In this document: one piece after another, positions 1 through 8,508 of the stretch
Position numbering within the stretch: position 1 is the first letter of the stretch
Layout of the letters: the number at the start of each line of letters is the position of its first letter
Source: Chitinophaga niabensis
GTDB lineage: Bacteria > Bacteroidota > Bacteroidia > Chitinophagales > Chitinophagaceae
DNA length: 64,000 bases
Reading direction: 5' to 3'
NCBI GenBank assembly: GCA_017849435.1
Contig: JAFIGY010000020.1
Coordinates: 528,653-592,652, forward strand
Program-made: the position numbers and the translations under genes
The notes under the pieces: generated by a model
The model's input: only the letters and a program-made list of their open reading frames with translations
Databases searched by the model: none
Told to the model about the DNA's origin: nothing

Positions 1-540
1 CATTTCCACGGAAACCATTTTCCAGACCTGCCGTTTCATCACCCTTTCGTGCAACGTATCAAAATAGATATATTTCAGACCATAATAAAAGATATATCCG
101 ACGGATGCGAGCAACAGCATGACAAGCGCCCTTCCCGCGCAATAGTCGTAAAATTCGTTCTGCCCTTTATAGGCCAGCATGTAGCCATAGCGGTAGGTAT
201 AATAGATCATCACGAGGATGAAAAAAAGCGTCATGTTGCAAAGCGTCAGTGCCACCCCGCTCACCCATTTTCCACGTTCCAGTAACTTCGGTACCACCAG
301 GTTATTCATCAACAGAAAAACGGCATAGCAGGCCGTTGCAAACAGCAATTTGGCCATCAGCAGATGAATGAAAGGATCGAATGGCACATTGTATCGCAGG
401 AAGAGCTCCTCCATAGGGTAGTTGCCCATATGCTCCTCCTGGTAGAAAAGGAAGGGATAGAATAATGCGAACACTACCAGCAGGTAAAAGCCCGTCGCCA
501 GCCAGAGTTCTGTTTTCCTGAATTTTTCCATGCCATGCAT
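1..540 (-). CDS. Membrane protein, N-terminal part (possible LytS-type sensor histidine kinase)
   Basis: An open frame runs from ATG at 540 (or the in-frame ATG at 531) off the left edge; only the first 180 codons are visible. The protein begins MHGMEKFRKTELWLATGF and has about four hydrophobic segments separated by short polar loops, then a charged stretch (LHERVMKRQVWK) that looks like the start of a cytoplasmic linker. This layout is common in LytS/YehU-type kinases of Bacteroidota. No H-box or ATPase region is inside the window, so the kinase assignment is inference; another polytopic membrane protein is possible. It is divergent from aguB. Confidence 0.5.
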   Translation of the reverse strand, partial: MHGMEKFRKTELWLATGFYLLVVFALFYPFLFYQEEHMGNYPMEELFLRYNVPFDPFIHLLMAKLLFATACYAVFLLMNNLVVPKLLERGKWVSGVALTLCNMTLFFILVMIYYTYRYGYMLAYKGQNEFYDYCAGRALVMLLLASVGYIFYYGLKYIYFDTLHERVMKRQVWKMVSVEM

Positions 541-630
541 CTTTACTGCAATAATAGTGAAGAAGCCCGGCTGTTGTTAAGAAATGGTGTGAATAGGCGG
601 GAATATGGGACGAAACCGGGCGGTTTTTTA

Positions 631-638
631 TACCTTTG
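631..638 (+). promoter_or_regulatory. -7 promoter element of aguBA
   Basis: TACCTTTG matches the Bacteroidota -7 consensus TAnnTTTG exactly. I see no good TTTG at -33. The aguB start lies 24 bases further on, preceded by AAGGAG at 651-656. Confidence 0.55.
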
Positions 639-662
639 TTGCCGTTTAACAAGGAGCATGTT

Positions 663-1541
663 ATGGCAAAAGTAAAAGTAGGATTCGTTCAGATGAGCTG
701 TACCGCCAATAAAGCGGAAAACCTCACAAAAGCCATCCTTAAAGTAAAGGAAGCCGCAGCAAAAGGCGCGCAGATCATCTGCCTGCAGGAGCTGTTCACT
801 TCCCTTTATTTCTGCGATGTGGAAGATTATGAAAATTTCAAACTGGCGGAATCCATCCCTGGTCCTTCTACGGAGGCCCTTGGCAAAGTGGCGGGAGAAC
901 TGGGCGTGGTGATCATCGCTTCCCTGTTCGAGAAAAGGACGGAGGGCCTGTATCACAATACCACCGCCGTTCTGGACGCAGACGGGAAATATCTCGGCAA
1001 ATACCGCAAGATGCACATCCCGGATGATCCCGCTTATTACGAGAAATTCTATTTCACACCCGGTGATCTCGGATATAAAGTCTTCAAAACAAAGTTTGCC
1101 ACATTTGGCGTGCTCATCTGCTGGGATCAATGGTATCCGGAAGCAGCCAGGATCACTGCACTGATGGGCGCCGAAATCCTTTTCTATCCAACCGCCATTG
1201 GCTGGGCCACCAGTCAGGATGAAGCCACCAACACCGAGCAATACAATGCCTGGCAGACCATCCAGCGCAGCCACGCTGTGGCCAACGGCGTGCACGTGGT
1301 GAGCGTGAACCGCGTGGGCATGGAACAGAACGGATTGATGAAGTTCTGGGGCGGGTCTTTTATTGCCAATCCCTTCGGCAGCATCCTCTATCAAAGTTCT
1401 CATGAAGCGGAAGAGATGGTGGTGCAGGAACTGGACCTTTCCAAAACCGACCGATACCGCACGCACTGGCCCTTCCTGCGCGACCGGCGGATCGATTCTT
1501 ATCAACCCATTACCAAAAGATATATTGACGACGAAGCATGA
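663..1541 (+). CDS. aguB: N-carbamoylputrescine amidohydrolase
   Basis: Hydrolyses N-carbamoylputrescine to putrescine, CO2 and ammonia, the last step of the agmatine route to putrescine; cytoplasmic. The 292-residue protein is a complete carbon-nitrogen hydrolase (nitrilase superfamily) with the Glu43 (LQELF), Lys116 (YRKMHIPD) and Cys153 (LICWDQWYPEA) triad. The extended DQWYPEAARI and HIPDDPAYYEKFYF stretches are typical of AguB rather than general nitrilases. I chose ATG 663 because AAGGAG stands 6 bases upstream; a TTG extension to 636 would fall inside the promoter. The stop overlaps the aguA start, so the two are translationally coupled. Confidence 0.93.
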   Translation: MAKVKVGFVQMSCTANKAENLTKAILKVKEAAAKGAQIICLQELFTSLYFCDVEDYENFKLAESIPGPSTEALGKVAGELGVVIIASLFEKRTEGLYHNTTAVLDADGKYLGKYRKMHIPDDPAYYEKFYFTPGDLGYKVFKTKFATFGVLICWDQWYPEAARITALMGAEILFYPTAIGWATSQDEATNTEQYNAWQTIQRSHAVANGVHVVSVNRVGMEQNGLMKFWGGSFIANPFGSILYQSSHEAEEMVVQELDLSKTDRYRTHWPFLRDRRIDSYQPITKRYIDDEA

Positions 1542-2584
1542 TGCAGCCAACTCCCCGGGAACTGGGTTATTATTTTCCCGCCGAATTCCATCCACATACT
1601 GCCACGTGGCTGAGCTGGCCGCATAAAGAAGCCAGCTGGCCCGGCAAGATACATACCATCTTCCCATACTACAGCCAGTTCGTGAAATACCTGGCAGACA
1701 GTGAGAAAGTGCGGATCAATGTACGGGACGAAGCCATGAAAGCCCTCGCCACAGGGCATCTGCAAACAGCCGGCGTGAACCTCTCCCATGTGGAGTTCTT
1801 CCTGCACCCGACCAATGACGCCTGGTGCCGGGATCACGGCCCTGCTTTCCTTATCAACCCGCAGGCACAGCAGCAGAAAGTGGTGGTGGACTGGGGCTAT
1901 AACGCCTGGGGCGGCAAATATCCGCCGTTCGACCTGGATGATGTGATCCCAACGCTGATCGCCAGGCATTACCAGCTGCCGGTGTACAACCCCGGGATTG
2001 TGATGGAAGGCGGATCGGTGGAGTTTAACGGGAAGGGGACCATCCTCACTTCCACCTGCTGCCTGCTCAACGAAAACCGCAATCCACATTTGAACCGCGA
2101 ACAGGTAGAAACATATCTTCATCAATACTATGGCGCAGATCAGGTGTTGTGGGTGGAAGAAGGGATCGTAGGGGATGATACAGATGGCCACATAGACGAT
2201 ACCATTCGTTTTGTGAATGAAGATACCGTACTCACCGTGCTGGAAACCAACAGGAACGATGAAAACTATCACCTCCTCCAACAGAACTACCGCCAGTTGC
2301 AGCAAATGCGCCTGCTGAACGGTAAGCAACTGAATATTATCACGCTGCCAATGCCCGATCCCGTTATATTCGAAGACCAGCGGCTGCCGGCATCTTACGC
2401 CAATTTTTACATCAGCAACAAATACGTGATCGTGCCCACTTTCCGCTGCAACAAAGACGATCAGGCGCTGGACATCATTGCCGGCTGCTTTAAAGACCGG
2501 GAAGTAGTGGGCATCGATTCTACGGATATCATCTGGGGACTGGGCAGTTTCCATTGCCTGAGCCAGCAGGAGCCTGCCGTCTGA
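1538..2584 (+). CDS. aguA: Agmatine deiminase
   Basis: Converts agmatine to N-carbamoylputrescine and ammonia, feeding aguB directly upstream. The 348-residue protein belongs to the PAD_porph/guanidino-modifying family. It shows NDAWCRDHGP at 93-102, the GYNAWGG substrate loop, an EGGSVEFNG strand, the GHIDD His/Asp segment and the catalytic Cys340 in GLGSFHCLSQQEP near the C terminus. The start is ATG 1538 (overlapping the aguB stop) or the adjacent ATG 1541. No arginine decarboxylase is in the window, so the source of agmatine is not shown here. Confidence 0.94.
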   Translation: MMQPTPRELGYYFPAEFHPHTATWLSWPHKEASWPGKIHTIFPYYSQFVKYLADSEKVRINVRDEAMKALATGHLQTAGVNLSHVEFFLHPTNDAWCRDHGPAFLINPQAQQQKVVVDWGYNAWGGKYPPFDLDDVIPTLIARHYQLPVYNPGIVMEGGSVEFNGKGTILTSTCCLLNENRNPHLNREQVETYLHQYYGADQVLWVEEGIVGDDTDGHIDDTIRFVNEDTVLTVLETNRNDENYHLLQQNYRQLQQMRLLNGKQLNIITLPMPDPVIFEDQRLPASYANFYISNKYVIVPTFRCNKDDQALDIIAGCFKDREVVGIDSTDIIWGLGSFHCLSQQEPAV

Positions 2585-2687
2585 AACCAGCTACCACAGC
2601 AAGTCTTCCCGATTGCGTAAATCAATTTCCGGATCGGACACCTATATAGAATGAACAGTTGTTTCCTTTGCAAAAAATTTGCATTCG

Positions 2688-5144
2688 GTGAAACGTACAT
2701 ATTTACTCTTTTTAGGATGTTTAGCAGGCTCAGCGACAGTATTTGCTCAACAGGGTACAATGGCCATGGCGGAAGTACATACACCTCATGTTGCCACAGC
2801 GGACGAAAACGCTGAAAATGCTCCGAAAGGAATGATCAAAGGCATTGTAACCACGGCAGACGGGAAACCGGCCGGGTTCGTGACCGTAGTGATCAGGGAA
2901 CTCAATAAAGGTACGGTGACCAATGAGGACGGCACCTTTACCATAAAAAATATCAAACCCGGTACTTATTCCCTTCATGTATCTTCTGTAGGTCTCAAGG
3001 CCAAACAGCAGCAGGTCACCATAGCTACGGATCAGGGATTGGAGTTGAACATTGCGCTGGAAGAAACGGCCGGCCAGCTGCAGGAAGTAGTGATCGATGG
3101 TCGCAGGAGCCAGAATGAAAGACCTGTATCCATCGGTAAACTCCCTGTGCCGGTGCTGGATCTTCCGCAAGCCGTGGCCACCATTGGAGAAGGCACTATC
3201 AGAGACCAGCAGGCACAGCGCCTCAGTGATGTGGTTCGGAATGTGAACGGGATCTATCTGGCCTCCACCCGTGGCGGTACACAGGAGACATTCGGTGCAC
3301 GCGGCTACAATTTCTCTTCCACCAACCTGTTCAAGAACGGCGCCCGTGTGAATACCGGTGTGATGCCGGAAATGAGCGGCCTGGAAAAAGTGGAGCTGCT
3401 GAAAGGAAGCGCTGCAATCCTGTATGGACAGGTAGCGCCGGGCGGTGTGATCAACATGGTGACCAAACAGCCCAAATTTGAGCGTGGCGGTGAAGTGAGC
3501 ATGCGCATCGGCAGCTATGACCTCTACAAACCTGCGATCGATATATATGGTCCGGTTAACGGCAATATCGCCTGGCGCCTGAACGGTACTTTTGAATCCG
3601 CCAACAGCTTCCGCGATGTGGTGAAATCCAAACGCTATTACGTAAATCCTTCCCTCCTGTTCAAACTCGGCAAACGTACGGAGTTGCTGGTACAGGGCGA
3701 TTATCTGAAACATGATTTCACTCCTGACTTCGGGATCGGTTCGATAGACAACACCAAATTTGCGGACGTGCCCCGCAGTGCATTTATGGGTGCAAAATGG
3801 CAGTATTCCCACTCACAGCAGGCCACTGCCACCGCAGCGGTAAACCATACTCTTAACGAAAACTGGTCGCTGAAGGGCACCGTTTCTTACCAGAAATACA
3901 AGCGGGATTACTACTCCACCGAGCGGATCCAGGCGGATGCGAACGGTAAATGGGGCCGGCCGCTGAACAAGCTGCTGAACGATGAAGATTACTACTCCGG
4001 GCAGGTGGACCTTACCGGCAAAATAAAAACCGGCGGCATACAACACACCATCCTCGCCGGAGTAGATGCAGATAAAACGATCGCCCGTGCGTATACTTTC
4101 GATAACCCGACTGTTTACGACACGATCAATATCCTCGATCCTTCCAAATATGTACAGCGCACGGATATTCCTGCCGCCAACAGGCTCCGCCAGATCAACA
4201 CACCGCTTACCCGCGCGGGCGTGTACATCCAGGACCTCGTAAGCATCTCCGAGAAGATCAAATTCCTCGCGGGCGTTCGCTGGAGTTATGTGGAAAGCGG
4301 TCGTCCTGACAGTACTAACTTCAAAACAGGCGCCAACACCGCGGGTTTTTCAAAAACAGACAAGGCATTCTCCCCCCGCTTCGGGCTGGTGTATAAACCC
4401 GTTCCCACTTCATCCGTCTTTGTGAGTTATTCCAATTCATTTACCGCCAATACTGGTGTGGACATCAACGGCGCTGTGTTGAAACCCTCCCTGATCGATC
4501 AGTATGAGATTGGTGTGAAGAACGATTTCTTCCATGGTTTGTTATCCGCTAACATGACCGCTTACCACATCAAGAACAACAACCTTGCACAGACCGCTCC
4601 TTTCCTGGCCGACGGCACGCCTAACAACAATACCAATATCAAGGCGCTGATCGGAGAAACAACAAGCCATGGCGTGGAACTGGACGTTTCCGGTCATCCC
4701 CTGCCCGGACTGGACGTTGTGGCCGGTTACAGCTATAACGAGATCTACGTATCTAAATCTCCCGGTACCAAAGGCAGCTACCTGAAAGGAGAACGCCTGA
4801 TTAACAATCCGAACCATACTGCCAATGCGAGTGTATTCTACACGTTCGGCAGCACGGCTCTTAAAGGTCTCAAACTCGGCGCTACCGCTTTCTATATGGG
4901 CGCCCGGAATGCAGGCTGGAACAACACCGTAGGACAATCGCAGACTTACAATCGCCTCATCCCCGTAGACCCTTACACCACGATCGATGTTTCGGCCGGA
5001 TATTCTTTCCGCAACATCTCCATCCTGGCGAAAGTTTCCAACATCACAAACACTTATAACTACATCGTTCACGAAAACTATAGCGTGAACCCGATACCGC
5101 CCACACAGTTTATGGCCACTGTTGCCTATAAATTCAAATATTAA
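2688..5144 (+). CDS. TonB-dependent siderophore-type outer-membrane receptor
   Basis: An outer-membrane receptor that would import a ferric siderophore or similar chelate using TonB energy. After a signal peptide (KRTYLLFLGCLAGSATVFA) comes a carboxypeptidase-D regulatory-like beta-sandwich (about residues 45-130), then a plug of the FhuE/FpvA type (LDLPQAVATIG, GARGYNFSSTN, LLKGSAAILYGQVAPGG, INMVTKQP) and a 22-strand-type barrel ending VAYKFKY. No ATG fits: the frame offers GTG 2688 or TTG 2679. I chose GTG because it begins a normal MKRT signal peptide. No Fur box or siderophore genes are recognisable beside it, so the ligand is unknown. Confidence 0.88.
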   Translation: MKRTYLLFLGCLAGSATVFAQQGTMAMAEVHTPHVATADENAENAPKGMIKGIVTTADGKPAGFVTVVIRELNKGTVTNEDGTFTIKNIKPGTYSLHVSSVGLKAKQQQVTIATDQGLELNIALEETAGQLQEVVIDGRRSQNERPVSIGKLPVPVLDLPQAVATIGEGTIRDQQAQRLSDVVRNVNGIYLASTRGGTQETFGARGYNFSSTNLFKNGARVNTGVMPEMSGLEKVELLKGSAAILYGQVAPGGVINMVTKQPKFERGGEVSMRIGSYDLYKPAIDIYGPVNGNIAWRLNGTFESANSFRDVVKSKRYYVNPSLLFKLGKRTELLVQGDYLKHDFTPDFGIGSIDNTKFADVPRSAFMGAKWQYSHSQQATATAAVNHTLNENWSLKGTVSYQKYKRDYYSTERIQADANGKWGRPLNKLLNDEDYYSGQVDLTGKIKTGGIQHTILAGVDADKTIARAYTFDNPTVYDTINILDPSKYVQRTDIPAANRLRQINTPLTRAGVYIQDLVSISEKIKFLAGVRWSYVESGRPDSTNFKTGANTAGFSKTDKAFSPRFGLVYKPVPTSSVFVSYSNSFTANTGVDINGAVLKPSLIDQYEIGVKNDFFHGLLSANMTAYHIKNNNLAQTAPFLADGTPNNNTNIKALIGETTSHGVELDVSGHPLPGLDVVAGYSYNEIYVSKSPGTKGSYLKGERLINNPNHTANASVFYTFGSTALKGLKLGATAFYMGARNAGWNNTVGQSQTYNRLIPVDPYTTIDVSAGYSFRNISILAKVSNITNTYNYIVHENYSVNPIPPTQFMATVAYKFKY

Positions 5145-5149
5145 AAAGA

Positions 5150-5178
5150 AAGGCCTCCTTCACCGGAGGCCTTCTCAT
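5150..5178 (+). terminator. Intrinsic terminator after the TonB receptor
   Basis: A perfect 9-bp stem, AAGGCCTCC at 5150-5158 pairing with GGAGGCCTT at 5165-5173 around loop TTCACC, followed by a modest T-rich stretch. It lies 5 bases after the receptor stop. Confidence 0.85.
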
Positions 5179-5256
5179 TTCTGCTACATGCGCTTTGCAT
5201 ATGTTACCTTTTTATGAACAATGATGATCCGGGTCAGTCACCGGTGACAGAAATCA

Positions 5257-5287
5257 TTTGCCATTTAAAAAACGCGGGTTACTTTTG
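5257..5287 (+). promoter_or_regulatory. Desaturase promoter, nearly abutting the start codon
   Basis: TTTG at 5257-5260 and TACTTTTG at 5280-5287 are separated by 19 bases, matching both parts of the Bacteroidota promoter consensus. The desaturase ATG is at 5292, only 4 bases after the -7 box, so the transcript may be almost leaderless. Confidence 0.6.
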
Positions 5288-5291
5288 ACGA

Positions 5292-6164
5292 ATGAATACC
5301 ACCACAAAAACCGGGAAAGGCACTAACTGGTTACACGAACTGGACTTTATCGGCATACACCTTGTGCCGTTCCTCGCCTTTTTTACGCATGTAAGCGCAT
5401 TTGACTGGATACTGTGTGCCGCTTTGTATGTGGTACGGATGTTCTTTGTGACCGGCGGTTATCACCGGTATTTTTCCCACCGCTCTTTCAAAACCTCGCG
5501 TTTCTTCCAATTCATACTCGCATTCGGCGCGCAAACCAGCTTCCAGAAAGGAGCACTCTGGTGGGCAGCCAATCACCGGGTGCATCACAAACACAGCGAT
5601 ACGCCGGAAGACCCTCACTCCGCCAAGATCTACGGTTTCTGGCATGCCCATATCGGATGGATCATGGATCAGGAACACAAGGCCACACGGTTTGATCTGA
5701 TCAAGGATATGAAGCATAAAGAGCTTTTCTGGCTCAACAAATATCATTTCGTGCCACCCGTATTACTGGCTGTGGCAGTTTATTTCATTGGTAACAAAGT
5801 GAATGGCACAGGGTGGTTCGACTGGTCCGCCGGGCTTTCCACGCTGTTCATCGGGTTCTTCCTGAGCACCATCCTCCTGTTCCATGGCACCTTCACCATC
5901 AACTCGCTCATGCACAAAATCGGCCGCCCCCGTTACAACACCGGCGACGAATCCCGCAACAGCTTCGTACTCGCACTGATCACCCTTGGTGAAGGATGGC
6001 ACAATAATCACCACTACTACCAGAGCGCCGCCCGGCAGGGGTTTTACTGGTGGGAAGTGGATATCACCTATTACATCATCCGCGTGCTTGGCTGGATGGG
6101 CATTGTATGGGATATCCGCGGAGTGCCGCAGAAAGTAAAAGACAGCAATAAAGTAGCCGCATAG
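5292..6164 (+). CDS. Acyl-CoA desaturase (membrane fatty-acid desaturase)
   Basis: A di-iron membrane desaturase that introduces a double bond (typically delta-9) into acyl chains for membrane lipids. The 290-residue protein has the three histidine boxes: HRYFSH (His58, His63), HRVHH (His95, His98, His99) and HNNHH (His237, His240, His241). Hydrophobic pairs surround them (about 20-55 and 150-205), as in stearoyl-CoA desaturases. The start is ATG 5292. It is a single-gene unit between a terminator and the convergent GH92 gene, whose stop is only 5 bases from its own. Regiospecificity cannot be read from the sequence. Confidence 0.93.
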   Translation: MNTTTKTGKGTNWLHELDFIGIHLVPFLAFFTHVSAFDWILCAALYVVRMFFVTGGYHRYFSHRSFKTSRFFQFILAFGAQTSFQKGALWWAANHRVHHKHSDTPEDPHSAKIYGFWHAHIGWIMDQEHKATRFDLIKDMKHKELFWLNKYHFVPPVLLAVAVYFIGNKVNGTGWFDWSAGLSTLFIGFFLSTILLFHGTFTINSLMHKIGRPRYNTGDESRNSFVLALITLGEGWHNNHHYYQSAARQGFYWWEVDITYYIIRVLGWMGIVWDIRGVPQKVKDSNKVAA

Positions 6165-6169
6165 ATACT

Positions 6170-8443
6170 TCAGGGGCGCAGCGACAACGAGAATGGTTTG
6201 TCCGACGGCGCCAATCCGCGTTCAAGCGCCGGTTTAGGCCCCATCTGTAGTACCAGCTTCCCGCCTTTCTGAATGTCTTCGTGGGTAATGTAATTTTTCG
6301 TGTATACGGTCCCGTTAAGTGTGGCGGATTGTATGTAGACATTCTCTTTGTTGTTATTGACAGCTTCCACCGTGAATTTCTTCCCGTTCTCCAGCGTGAG
6401 CGTCATACCGGGAAACAACGGACTGCCGATCACATATTGGTCCGTACCCGGACAAACACTATAGAATCCCAGGGCGCTCATAACGTACCAGGAGGACGTC
6501 TGCCCCTGATCCTCGTCTCCCGGGAATCCGCTTTCAGAGGCATTGTACAGCTTATCCATCACCTTCCGCGCATGGTATTGCGCTTTCCAGGGTTGCCGTG
6601 CGTAATTGTAGAGATAGACCATGTGCTGGATCGGCTGGTTGCCGTGCGCATATTGTCCCATATCCGCTTTCACCATTTCTGTCATTTCGTGGATCATATG
6701 CTTGTATGATCCCAGGTGCACCGTGTTGGGAAGGGTAAAAACGGAATCCAGTTTTGCGGTGAAGCGTTCCTCTCCACCCATCAGGGTAATCAGTCCGTCT
6801 ACATCATGAAAAACAGACCAGAGCCAGTGCCAGGCATTTCCTTCCACATACGGGCCGCCCCAGGCGAGGGGATCAAACCCCTCATCCCAACGCCCATCCG
6901 CCAACCGTCCGCGCATAAACCCGGTGGAAGCATCGTACACGTTCCGGTAGTTATACATCTGCCGAGCAAATATCCGGGCATAGAAAGTGTCGTTCACCGC
7001 TTTCGCCAGCTGATAGCCACAGAAATCGTCATATGCATATTCCAGCGTCTGGGACACCGGACCATAAGCGCCTTTAGTCATGGGCACATAACCCAGCTGG
7101 AAATATTCCTTCCAGCCATGGCGCCCGTTTGCCGGTCCCCATGGCCCTTTATTGGTGGCTTCATGATAATACACCTCCAGCGCCTTGTGCGGGTCTATTG
7201 TGCGGATGCCCTTCACCCACGCATCGGTGATGAGCGTAATAGCGTGATTCCCAACCATACTGCCGCCTTCCCCGGGGAAAGACCATGAAGGCAGCCAGCC
7301 GCATTGTTCCTGCGCGCTGAGCAAAGCCTGCAGATAATGGCCCTGCATGGTGGGATGCATGATGGTGTTCAGCGGAAACTGCGCACGGAAGGTATCCCAG
7401 AACCCATTGTCCGTGTACATATACCCGTTATGCACCTGGCCGTCATACGGACTGTAGTAATGCGGTTCTCCGTTGGCTTTGTATTCAAAGAACTGATGTG
7501 AGAAAAGGTTTGCGCGGAAGAGACAGGAATAGAATGTTCGTTTATCCGCTTCCGTACCGCCTTCTGCCAGCATCCGGCCGAACAGCGTGTTCCATATCTT
7601 TGCGGCGGCGGCTTTGGTGGCTTCCAGCGAATTGAATCCGCCCAGTTCCTTTTGCAGAGTGAGTTCCGCCTGTTCAAGGCTGATGTAGGATGAGGCGACC
7701 TTTGCCTGCACCACCGTTCCCGGTTTGAAGCGGATAAAAGCCCCCGCTCCTTTGCCTTCCTTCGACAATTCCCCGTTCGTTACCGTGTTGGACACATTAT
7801 CCCAGGTGCCCCATGCCTCAAAAGGCTTGTCGAACACAATTGTGAAATAGTTCCGGAAGCCTTGCGGAATGTAGCGGCCATTGGTCACATATCCCGTGAT
7901 CTTTCTTTCCGCGGGAATGATCTGCACCCCGCTCAGAGCGATGTAACCATCCAGCACGATGTGCGCCGCCTGTTTCTTCGGGAAAGAAAAACGCAGATGG
8001 GCGCCTCTTTCCGTGGGAGACATTTCCGTCACCACCTGGTTATCGAACTTCACTTTATAATAATGTGGATGCGCCACCTCGTTCTCATGGCGGAAAGCGG
8101 CAGCCCTTTTGTTCTCATCCACTACCAGTTCCCCGCTTACAGGCATGAGGGAGAACACGGCATAGTCGCGCGTCCAGGGGCTGCATTGGTGTGCCTGCTG
8201 GAAACCGCGGATGGTATTGGCAGTATACTGATATTTCCATCCATCCCCGTTACGCCCCGTTTGTGGGGTCCAGGCATGCATGCCGAAAGGGAGGGAAGTG
8301 GTGGGATAGGTATTCCCGTTACTAAGCTTGTATTCGGAATCAGTCCCCTGCAGGGTGTTGGCATATTCTACGAGCGGGCGCTGGGCGGAACAAATATTTC
8401 CTGCCAGGAACAGGCCGCTCATCACAAGGTTGATAAAACGCAT
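6170..8443 (-). CDS. GH92 family alpha-mannosidase
   Basis: A calcium-dependent exo-alpha-mannosidase of family GH92, usually acting on alpha-1,2/1,3-mannose of N-glycans or yeast mannan. The 757-residue protein has a signal peptide (about 1-20, cleaved after ICSA). It shows family hallmarks: VEYANTLQGTDSEY and LPFGMHAWTPQTG near the N terminus, the DNGFWDTFRAQFPL segment, EGNAWHWLWSVFHD, and the C-terminal DEDQGQTSSWYVMSALGFY with YVIGSPLF. The length is normal for the family. It stands alone rather than in a SusCD locus and is probably periplasmic. Linkage specificity is not decidable here. Confidence 0.92.
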   Translation of the reverse strand: MRFINLVMSGLFLAGNICSAQRPLVEYANTLQGTDSEYKLSNGNTYPTTSLPFGMHAWTPQTGRNGDGWKYQYTANTIRGFQQAHQCSPWTRDYAVFSLMPVSGELVVDENKRAAAFRHENEVAHPHYYKVKFDNQVVTEMSPTERGAHLRFSFPKKQAAHIVLDGYIALSGVQIIPAERKITGYVTNGRYIPQGFRNYFTIVFDKPFEAWGTWDNVSNTVTNGELSKEGKGAGAFIRFKPGTVVQAKVASSYISLEQAELTLQKELGGFNSLEATKAAAAKIWNTLFGRMLAEGGTEADKRTFYSCLFRANLFSHQFFEYKANGEPHYYSPYDGQVHNGYMYTDNGFWDTFRAQFPLNTIMHPTMQGHYLQALLSAQEQCGWLPSWSFPGEGGSMVGNHAITLITDAWVKGIRTIDPHKALEVYYHEATNKGPWGPANGRHGWKEYFQLGYVPMTKGAYGPVSQTLEYAYDDFCGYQLAKAVNDTFYARIFARQMYNYRNVYDASTGFMRGRLADGRWDEGFDPLAWGGPYVEGNAWHWLWSVFHDVDGLITLMGGEERFTAKLDSVFTLPNTVHLGSYKHMIHEMTEMVKADMGQYAHGNQPIQHMVYLYNYARQPWKAQYHARKVMDKLYNASESGFPGDEDQGQTSSWYVMSALGFYSVCPGTDQYVIGSPLFPGMTLTLENGKKFTVEAVNNNKENVYIQSATLNGTVYTKNYITHEDIQKGGKLVLQMGPKPALERGLAPSDKPFSLSLRP

Positions 8444-8508
8444 AACGTGGAAAATTTGAGTCCATAATGATAATAATAGAAAATCGATTTAGCAAGACAA
8501 GCGACCGA

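Noticed and set aside
543-1667. Reverse-strand open frame of 374 codons opposite aguB
   Set aside because: It lies antisense to a clearly conserved nitrilase-family gene and has no family-like motifs; it is a by-product of codon bias.
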